DNA from: Gammaproteobacteria bacterium
GTDB lineage: Bacteria; Pseudomonadota; Gammaproteobacteria; SG8-11
Assembly: GCA_024641505.1 (NCBI GenBank)
Contig: JAHECY010000008.1
Span: forward strand, 1 to 64,000
Direction: 5' to 3'
Length of the DNA stretch: 64,000 nt
The notes below the pieces were generated by a model, which saw only the letters and a program-made list of their open reading frames with translations, was not told the origin of the DNA and ran no database searches. Shown here piece by piece: positions 19,212 through 25,949 of the stretch (positions within the stretch are counted from its first letter, which is position 1; each line of letters opens with the position of its first letter). A program made the translations under genes and the position numbers.

Positions 19212-19325
19212 ATGTTAAAGATGGTTATAGATAGAACACTTTTCAACCCCCACACATTTCCCCTACAAATTTCAGATATACTTTTCTTTGATGGATGCCC
19301 TGAATTTTTCTGGTGGGTATCCTAA
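19212..19325 (+). CDS. possible 37-residue leader peptide upstream of bufA
   Basis: ATG at 19212 follows AGGGAGACCC, a good ribosome binding site, and the frame ends at TAA 19323-19325. The predicted peptide is hydrophobic toward its end (DILFFDGCPEFFWWVS), with one Cys and two Trp. I do not recognise it. Its stop codon overlaps the first of three 11-bp direct repeats. It may be a leader, a gene remnant or chance. The rest of 19138-19531 is the bufA control region. Confidence 0.22.
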   Translation: MLKMVIDRTLFNPHTFPLQISDILFFDGCPEFFWWVS

Positions 19326-19355
19326 ATCTCCGCTAAATCTCCGGCTTAATCTCCG
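19322..19355 (+). repeat. three 11-bp direct repeats CTAAATCTCCG
   Basis: CTAAATCTCCG at 19322-19332 and 19333-19343, then CTTAATCTCCG at 19345-19355. Spacing of 11-12 bp puts the copies on the same face of the helix, the arrangement used by OmpR/PhoB-type regulators. They lie about 105-135 bp upstream of the putative bufA promoter. The binding factor is unknown. Confidence 0.5.
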
Positions 19356-19457
19356 TAAGTCTTTTAATTTCCTTTTGTTCTTACGCACCTGGCAGTATTA
19401 TTGCGCCGACAATGTCGTGCCAAAAATTGTTTAAATTTTCCGAGTGCGTGATAATTG

Positions 19458-19483
19458 TGTAACAAATGTCTTGGAATATCGTC
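19458..19483 (+). promoter_or_regulatory. ECF-sigma-like promoter of the bufferin operon
   Basis: TGTAAC (19458-19463) and CGTC (19480-19483) are separated by exactly 16 bp, close to the TGTAAC-N16/17-CGTC arrangement of several extracytoplasmic-function sigma promoters. The start would be near 19490, with a leader of about 40 nt. Bufferin operons in other bacteria are controlled by ECF sigma factors; none is encoded in this window. Confidence 0.5.
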
Positions 19484-19531
19484 AGAGTGATCTTAACCCA
19501 AATGACAGACAATCCCAGAGGATAGCAATCT

Positions 19532-19810
19532 ATGAAACTGAATAAAACCACCGGTGTAGCACTGGCCGTCGCGGCTGCAAGCATGTTTACCCTGGCCCCC
19601 ATCGTGGGTACCGCTTATGCTGATGAAGGCGCTAGCGTAAAGTGTTACGGCGTTAATAGCTGCAAAGGCAAGAATGATTGTAAAAGTGCTACAAACTCCT
19701 GCAAAGGCCAGAGCGCTTGTAAAGGCAAGGGCTTTCTGAAGATGTCTTCCGAGGAAAAGTGCACCGAGGCCGGCGGCAAATTGAAGCAAGAATCTGACAA
19801 AGAATCCTGA
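19532..19810 (+). CDS. bufA2: bufferin precursor peptide (BufA2-type)
   Basis: A 92-residue RiPP precursor with an N-terminal Sec-type signal peptide (about residues 1-30, ending GTAYADEG) and a Cys-rich mature part. Six Cys are present (38, 44, 50, 57, 63 and 77) in the repetitive pattern SCKGKNDCK...NSCKGQSACKGKG, which marks the BufA2 group. In characterised bufferins the MNIO enzyme converts core Cys residues to oxazole-type heterocycles, and the exported product binds copper. ATG at 19532 follows AGAGGATAGC. First gene of the operon, behind an ECF-like promoter and followed by a stable hairpin. Which Cys are modified cannot be told. Confidence 0.88.
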   Translation: MKLNKTTGVALAVAAASMFTLAPIVGTAYADEGASVKCYGVNSCKGKNDCKSATNSCKGQSACKGKGFLKMSSEEKCTEAGGKLKQESDKES

Positions 19811-19824
19811 GTTAGCATGAGGTT

Positions 19825-19849
19825 CGGGATGTTGCCTGGCAACATCCCG
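19825..19849 (+). promoter_or_regulatory. strong intercistronic hairpin between bufA and bufB
   Basis: CGGGATGTTGCC and GGCAACATCCCG form a perfect stem of about 10-12 bp around a tiny loop. No T run follows (TCATTTCT), so it is a poor terminator. It may stabilise the bufA message or partly block read-through, raising precursor over enzyme. Confidence 0.6.
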
Positions 19850-19895
19850 TCATTTCTAGCCAGTATTGAGAATGTTGTAAAAGCGTTTACATCCC

Positions 19896-20777
19896 ATGAA
19901 ATATTCTATCAACTCACCACACGGACAGCGCACGTTTCTCGGTTACGGCTTAGGATTACGCAAGGAGTATTACGAAGCGGTTCTCCAGCAACATCCGGCG
20001 GTAGATTGGTTTGAAATAATTTCCGAGAATTACATGGTGCGCGGCGGCAAGCCGCTATATTACCTTGATGCGGTACGTGAACGCTATCCGTTGGTCATGC
20101 ATGGCGTGTCCCTGTCCATCGGTGGCACCGATCCCCTGAATTTTGATTATTTGCGCGACTTGCAGGCTTTGATTACACGAACACAACCCTGCTGGGTGTC
20201 CGATCACTTGTGCTGGACCGGACAGGGTGGGCACAATCTCCATGATCTGATGCCGCTCCCTTATACCGATGAAGCCATCCAACATGTGGCCAACCGTGTA
20301 AAAACCGTGCAGGAGTTTCTGGGACAGCGAATTCTCCTGGAAAACGTCTCCAGTTATGTTTCTTACCAGCACTCCCAAATGAATGAATGGGAGTTTTATC
20401 GGGCCGTGGTCGAAGAGGCCGATTGTCTGATGTTGTTGGATATCAACAATATTTATGTCAGCAGCCGTAATCACGATTTCAATCCGCTGGACTACCTTAA
20501 CGGCATCCCGGTAGAACGTGTGCAACAGTTTCACCTGGCGGGACATGAGGATCACATCGACTACGTGATTGATACCCACGACCACCCTGTCGTGGATCCG
20601 GTTTGGGAACTTTATGCCGCGGCATTGGCGCGGTTTGGCGCGGTATCGACCATGATCGAACGTGACGACCGTATGCCGCCCTTTGAGGAACTATTAGCGG
20701 AGCTACAGCAGGCCCGCGACATTGGCGCCAGCGTGCTGGGTCAGTCAGCAACGCGCAATGTGGCGAACATGCCATGA
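19896..20777 (+). CDS. bufB: MNIO-family (DUF692) multinuclear iron oxidative enzyme BufB
   Basis: A 293-residue TIM-barrel enzyme that modifies Cys residues of the bufferin precursor using a multinuclear non-heme iron centre. Likely metal ligands are visible: MHGVSLSIGG near residue 68, VSDHLCW near 105, LLENVSSY near 149, LDINNIYVS near 181, FHLAGHEDHID near 211, DTHDHPV near 227 and MIERDDRMP near 254. The length is normal for BufB. ATG at 19896 has no strong ribosome binding site, consistent with a lower level than bufA. It overlaps bufC by 4 bp (ATGA). Confidence 0.93.
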   Translation: MKYSINSPHGQRTFLGYGLGLRKEYYEAVLQQHPAVDWFEIISENYMVRGGKPLYYLDAVRERYPLVMHGVSLSIGGTDPLNFDYLRDLQALITRTQPCWVSDHLCWTGQGGHNLHDLMPLPYTDEAIQHVANRVKTVQEFLGQRILLENVSSYVSYQHSQMNEWEFYRAVVEEADCLMLLDINNIYVSSRNHDFNPLDYLNGIPVERVQQFHLAGHEDHIDYVIDTHDHPVVDPVWELYAAALARFGAVSTMIERDDRMPPFEELLAELQQARDIGASVLGQSATRNVANMP

Positions 20778-21571
20778 GGGCGGCACCACCCCTCACTCTG
20801 GCGCAAATGCAACAAGCATTCAAACGCCATTTGATGCAGCGCGACCCGGCCATCGTCAGCCATATCACCAGTGACGACAAACTTGGCGCAGCGACACGTC
20901 TGGCCATCTACAGCCACGCTTATTATGCACGCCTGGAAGAGGCCTTAGCCCAGGACTATGAGGCCGTGCATACCTTATTGGGGGACGAGGCATTCAGTGA
21001 GTTGTGTGTCCGGTATACTAACCACCACCCTTCGGAATTCCCTTCACTGCGCTGGTTCGGTCAATACATGAGTGAGTTTCTAGGCACCGAGGAACCCTAT
21101 TGCCGCCATCCCTACATCGCCGAACTGGCCCACTTCGAATGGACCTTGGTTATGGCATTTGACGCCGCCGACGCCGCCGTCGCCAGCAATGAGGACTTAG
21201 CCAAGGTAGCGCCGGAACACTGGCCGCAATTAACGTTAACCTTGCATCCTTCGGTGCACACGCTGCCCTTCCGGTGGAATATCCTGCCCCTGTGGCGGGC
21301 AGCAACAGAAGACGGAAATTTTCCGGACATCCAGCCATTGCCCGCCGAACAACATTGCCTGATCTGGCGCCATGACCTGGTAACCCGCTTTCGCACCCTA
21401 TCCACTGAGGAATTAACGTTCCTGCAGGGCGTAGTCGCAGGGGAGAATTTTTCGCAGCTCTGCGAGCGCTTAGCCGATGCCAGTCTCGCCTCGGATCAAG
21501 TACCACTCATGGCGGCAAGTATCATGAAAACTTGGATAAACCAAGGTATGGTTACCCAATTTGGAATATAG
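20774..21571 (+). CDS. bufC: bufferin-maturation partner BufC (DUF2063)
   Basis: A 265-residue cytosolic partner of the MNIO enzyme. The N-terminal DUF2063 domain (about residues 8-95) has the family pattern RLAIYSHAYYARLEEALAQDYEAVHTLLGDEAF followed in separate blocks by SLRWFGQYM; the C-terminal part is a winged-helix-like domain. BufC proteins are thought to present the precursor to BufB by analogy with other MNIO partner proteins. Translationally coupled to bufB through ATGA. No DoxX-type bufD follows, so the operon appears to be bufABC only. Confidence 0.9.
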   Translation: MRAAPPLTLAQMQQAFKRHLMQRDPAIVSHITSDDKLGAATRLAIYSHAYYARLEEALAQDYEAVHTLLGDEAFSELCVRYTNHHPSEFPSLRWFGQYMSEFLGTEEPYCRHPYIAELAHFEWTLVMAFDAADAAVASNEDLAKVAPEHWPQLTLTLHPSVHTLPFRWNILPLWRAATEDGNFPDIQPLPAEQHCLIWRHDLVTRFRTLSTEELTFLQGVVAGENFSQLCERLADASLASDQVPLMAASIMKTWINQGMVTQFGI

Positions 21572-22045
21572 CTGAGACACTTACCAAACACCAATGGCGA
21601 ACAAACAACCTCCCCCCTAATCAGCACATGACAGCATGTGGCGCATATTTTGATGGCAATTGCGTCGCCGAGCACTCAATTTCGATCGGCCAGCCATTGC
21701 TTGCGATCACCGTTTAAAACGCACAGTGCATATTGCGGTAAACCAAATGATGGTAAGGGGTGGTTTCTGGGAAAATCTATTTTTTAGGAGCGTCATGGTT
21801 CGTCTCCTTCCCTGGTAACGATTTATATGTTCATTTTTTATTTGTCGAGATCCGTTCGACTAATATTCTTTGAATCTAACCGGTAAGAATGGCAATGTCA
21901 TATTCATGCGAGCGTCCCTATTATTTTTTAATCGGACACCAGAATCCAGCAGCTTCATATCCACTAGATTCTGGTGAACGCTGTAAACCCCGCTACCTTA
22001 CTGCATTTTACCAAATTTATTCTTGTTATTGTGTTGCCTTAGATA
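21572..22045. other. AT-rich intergenic region with an inverted repeat
   Basis: About 470 bp between bufC and the convergent small gene. CACCAGAATC (21937-21946) and GATTCTGGTG (21967-21976) form a perfect 10-bp inverted repeat around 20 nt. AGGAGCGTC followed by ATG near 21794 opens only a very short frame. I see no gene. Composition becomes AT-richer here and stays so to about 24400. Confidence 0.45.
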
Positions 22046-22336
22046 TCAGGTATTAGTACACACCCAACGACCATTTCTAATGGCACAAACAGGATTCTTG
22101 CGATAGACCAAAACTTGTTGAGCCCATTGCACTTTCTCACCAACCAATGAAAGTGAACCATCATCTGAACAGCTTTTGCCTTGACTCCATTTCAAAGGTT
22201 CACCATGAGCATCATAAGGATCTATGTCACCATTCTCCCGAATCTTGAGTACTAGCTTAACAGGATTCCTGCTCGCAGCATTTCCCTCGCCCATGTGTTC
22301 TTCATGTTGATGTTTACCTTCATGACCAATACTCAT
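22046..22336 (-). CDS. hypothetical 96-residue protein
   Basis: Not recognised. ATG at 22336 follows GGAGGAGGAGGTGTT, one of the strongest ribosome binding sites in the window, which supports a real gene. The protein starts with a His/Glu-rich segment (GHEGKHQHEEHMGEG) that could bind metal, then a compact basic part with three Cys (KSCSDD, NPVCAIRNGRWVCTNT). No signal peptide or membrane segment is evident. It lies 109 bp downstream of the FecR-TPR-barrel gene on the same strand, within the same AT-rich stretch, and might be cotranscribed with it. Confidence 0.65.
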   Translation of the reverse strand: MSIGHEGKHQHEEHMGEGNAASRNPVKLVLKIRENGDIDPYDAHGEPLKWSQGKSCSDDGSLSLVGEKVQWAQQVLVYRKNPVCAIRNGRWVCTNT

Positions 22337-22445
22337 AACACCTCCTCCTCCAGACAGTTAGAACAGCACCAATTGGTTTTAAGACCGCAATTGCAAACAC
22401 ATGGCCAATATTACACAATATTGCGCTGCAAACGTTTAAGTATTA

Positions 22446-25400
22446 CTAGAAAGAAAGTGTAATATTCACACTATATTGTCTTTCAGGCATTAAATGGGGA
22501 TTTCCTGGATCGGTATCCTGGAATTTGAACTCTGCTCCAGTTAAATTGCCAAAAACCAAGTTAAGAAATCCCCGACGACGAGAGAAGCGATACCCTAGCG
22601 AGGCATCGAATACATTAAACGAATCACTACCTCTCCGAATAGCTATACCATTCTCTGAAGTGTCGTCATAAACTGTAAATTCACCTTTCTGAGCAACCGC
22701 CGTAACCTTAACTCCTGCTGTAAATCCAGATGAATCAAGAAAGTTAAACTCCAGAGGCACACGCTTCGTGTCGAGCAGCATAAACTGTTCACTGCCAGTC
22801 AATCCTCTATCGGTATCATCACGACGAATTAGTTCGGCTTCATAACGTAAACTTGCACTCACGTTTGAAGCAATGATCCAAAAAATGTCGCCTAATAATC
22901 TGTTTTCATGAGACCCGACAACTGTCAGTTCCGAAGCACCGGTAGTGGAATTCAAATACCATAAATTATTATCAATATTACGTCTGGCCATTGAAATCCC
23001 ATAAAAGAAATCAACCCCCGCCCTTGCATCCAACGCCACACCCGCCAAAGTGTAATCTGAACCCACAGAATCGATTTGCATCTGATTGAAACCAGCCAAC
23101 GAAGTCGGTTCAAGTTTAGGCACTACATTGTCCGGAGACATCATTGGACCCTGCATATTTTTCAGGTAAACCGCCCTCAAACGCATATTCTTGTCTATAT
23201 CATAAGAGACTCCAAATTTTGGATTGGATTGCGACTTATCCTCATCATCCAAAGCGCTATCTAACTCACTATAGTTCATGCCCAACACAAAGGTAAATGG
23301 ATGCAAAATAATATTTCCATAAAGATAGATACTGCGATATTTTGTATCCCACCGGCTCTTGAATACTCCTTCAGGAAAATAATCGGTTGCGTCTTCGTTA
23401 AATACTTCCCTGAACCCACCCACTTCATACGAAAAATTCCGCAGAGGTTTGCCTATCAATTCTACTTCCACACTATTTACATCGACAGCCGTATCATAAC
23501 TCCAGAAATCAACACTCTGAATTGTTCTTTCCTTCTTAGCTTTACGAATCAACGATCCCAATATATAGGTATTTTCATTGATTCGATAATTCAATCCACC
23601 ACTAAGTGAGCTTATTTTCTCATGCTCATTCAAGTCTGGATTGATATTTTCAAAAAATGTTAGGACACGATCCCCTTTGGTTCGCTTTTTTTCCTGGAAA
23701 CTTGCAGTAATCCCCATATCTTTATTTACATCACTTTGAAAATCTATATTGAATAGATCCACTTCAAGGTCATTATTTTCACGAAACCCCTTAGTCTCAT
23801 ATTTATATTGACTTGCTGTGATGCTATGGGAATTATCAACTCTAGAAATCAGTATTTCATCTCCCAAAGTTTCATTGGTACCCGCAGTTGCACCACCGAG
23901 AAACATCATCCCATTTTTGTAGTAAAGACTACTGTACTCATTGTATGAAGGCTTCCCAACGGATGCCGTGGGCAAAATACCCAAATTGGCTTCGAGCAAA
24001 TTAGGCAGCACTACATTGGCTCCTACAGGCTGCAATAAGTGTGCTTTGTACAATTCGTTAACTCGCGCAATTTCATGCTTCGGTAAGAATCTATAAACAT
24101 CTGCCAGTGTCTGATGAGCTGCATAATTCGCAGGATTTTCCACCAGCACCTCACTAACACCGGATAAAGCGAGACTATCAAATCCCACGCTATTGTATAA
24201 ATGCGACGATCCTACGTTGCGCACTGCAACATCCTGATCCAACAATCCACGATCTCGATAAATCGTTCTATTATCATTCAAATCTAAAGATTTCTGTATA
24301 CTATTAATAGCTTCGACAGATCGATTCTGCGCTTGTAATCGATAAGCATCATAAAACCACGGCGTGGGATCTTTACTATCGATTTTCTTAGCCAATGCAA
24401 ACTGTTTACCCGCTTCGTCGAACCGATTTTCTTCGTAATAAGCTTTGCCCATATAGCTGCGAATTAACGCGTTGCGGGGAGCAAGGCTAACGGCGGTTTC
24501 AAGAAGTTCGCGGCCTTGCCTAATATCATTGCGCATAGTCAGCAACCCTATGCCAAGAACGGGCATGGGTGCCCACGGGTCAAGCTGGCGCGCTCTGCTG
24601 AAAACTTCCATGGCTTGCTTATAGTCTCGTTTTACCAACAAGGTATAACCAAGAATCGTGTGAGGCGAGCCTAAACCACCTGATTGAGCGACCGCTTGTG
24701 TTGCCGCAACCACGGCTTCGTCAGGCTGGTTCATCATTAGATATGTTTCTGCTAATCGCGCCCGCACCAACCCATTTTCCGGCGCAAACTGAGCTGCCAG
24801 TTTCGCACTGGCCAGTGCTTGTTCAAGATTGAACTCCGCTTGATGCACATAGCTCTCCGTCAGATGCACCACCGGCGAGGCGGAGCTGAAGGACAGCGCT
24901 TCATTGACCAGATTCCGCGCTCCGACTTTGTCGTTCTTTGTGAGGGCGATGATCGCCTGCAATGCTTTGGCGTCACCGCTGTGTTCAGAAGCAGTCAAGG
25001 CCTGCCCGAGATCTCCAGCGGCCTGATCAACCTGACCGAAGAACAGAAACAGGGATGCGCGCAAGGTATAAAAACGATAATCAGGCACCAATGCTTCCAC
25101 GTCGCGAAGCAGCTTTAATGCGCCTGCCATATCACCCACGTTCATCCGTTCCAAGGCATTGGTGATCACTGGCCCCCAAGGTTGGCCAGCGGCGCCAGCG
25201 AAATCCGTGACATTAAATTGCACCACCGGAGGATAATGCAGGGCCCATTGCACGGCGTTGTCGGGATTGATCTGCAACATCGGGGTGGGTGCTTTGCCTT
25301 TTTCGGCAATGGCGCCGGTACCGCTGGCGACGCGCAGTACACCGGCGTTGTTGCGGGCAACCACGGTGCCTTCGATCACGGTAATGCGGGTTTGCTGGTC

Positions 25401-25835
25401 ATCCACTGCGATCACGAATTCGGTGCCTTCGATGGCCGCATTGACAAACGGCGTTTTGGTTTCCAGGCTGTGGGGTACGCGGCTGATGATATGGATAAAT
25501 CCTTTGAGAATCTCCAACAGGGAGGTATCCTTACCTTTTTTATCGGTAAACGAGACGGTGGAGAATTCTTTGAGTTGCAGATTGGTCTGCTCTTCCATAA
25601 GACGGAACACAGCACGACTGTCGGCGTTAACCCGCACGGTGTCGCCTGAGCAAAAGGCGTCGTTCGCATGCACCGGCTGCCAAACGCCAGCACGCTGCAC
25701 TTCCACCTGACCTTGCAGGGTGAGCACCTTGGCAATGTGCCGTGAACACTCCTGAGCTGAAGCCGGAAGCACGTATACAAGCAATAGGAAAAGAAAAAAA
25801 CCAAGTAATATGCTGCGGAGGTTTCCGTTAGCCAC
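22446..25835 (-). CDS. FecR domain - TPR - outer-membrane beta-barrel protein
   Basis: A 1129-residue exported protein. GTG at 25835 follows AAGGAAGGACACC and opens a signal peptide ending PASAQEC. Residues about 30-190 are a FecR-like domain (GDTVRVNADSRAVFRLME; AAIEGTEFVIAV). Residues about 215-600 are tetratricopeptide repeats. Residues about 630-1129 look like a beta-barrel, with alternating aromatic and polar strands and a terminal Phe (QYSVNITLSF). FecR-TPR proteins often sit next to CHASE2 cyclases, as here. The 3' part (about 22446-24400) is much more AT-rich than the 5' part, suggesting a chimeric origin. Ligand unknown. Confidence 0.85.
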   Translation of the reverse strand: MANGNLRSILLGFFLFLLLVYVLPASAQECSRHIAKVLTLQGQVEVQRAGVWQPVHANDAFCSGDTVRVNADSRAVFRLMEEQTNLQLKEFSTVSFTDKKGKDTSLLEILKGFIHIISRVPHSLETKTPFVNAAIEGTEFVIAVDDQQTRITVIEGTVVARNNAGVLRVASGTGAIAEKGKAPTPMLQINPDNAVQWALHYPPVVQFNVTDFAGAAGQPWGPVITNALERMNVGDMAGALKLLRDVEALVPDYRFYTLRASLFLFFGQVDQAAGDLGQALTASEHSGDAKALQAIIALTKNDKVGARNLVNEALSFSSASPVVHLTESYVHQAEFNLEQALASAKLAAQFAPENGLVRARLAETYLMMNQPDEAVVAATQAVAQSGGLGSPHTILGYTLLVKRDYKQAMEVFSRARQLDPWAPMPVLGIGLLTMRNDIRQGRELLETAVSLAPRNALIRSYMGKAYYEENRFDEAGKQFALAKKIDSKDPTPWFYDAYRLQAQNRSVEAINSIQKSLDLNDNRTIYRDRGLLDQDVAVRNVGSSHLYNSVGFDSLALSGVSEVLVENPANYAAHQTLADVYRFLPKHEIARVNELYKAHLLQPVGANVVLPNLLEANLGILPTASVGKPSYNEYSSLYYKNGMMFLGGATAGTNETLGDEILISRVDNSHSITASQYKYETKGFRENNDLEVDLFNIDFQSDVNKDMGITASFQEKKRTKGDRVLTFFENINPDLNEHEKISSLSGGLNYRINENTYILGSLIRKAKKERTIQSVDFWSYDTAVDVNSVEVELIGKPLRNFSYEVGGFREVFNEDATDYFPEGVFKSRWDTKYRSIYLYGNIILHPFTFVLGMNYSELDSALDDEDKSQSNPKFGVSYDIDKNMRLRAVYLKNMQGPMMSPDNVVPKLEPTSLAGFNQMQIDSVGSDYTLAGVALDARAGVDFFYGISMARRNIDNNLWYLNSTTGASELTVVGSHENRLLGDIFWIIASNVSASLRYEAELIRRDDTDRGLTGSEQFMLLDTKRVPLEFNFLDSSGFTAGVKVTAVAQKGEFTVYDDTSENGIAIRRGSDSFNVFDASLGYRFSRRRGFLNLVFGNLTGAEFKFQDTDPGNPHLMPERQYSVNITLSF

Positions 25836-25949
25836 GGTGTCCTTCCTTGTAAAATTTAATTGTCGTTATCGTGTCTTTTACGACCAATCATACTGGATTT
25901 AAATTGAGATTCACATACTAACAGTCAATACCAACAGCAATTTCATCCG

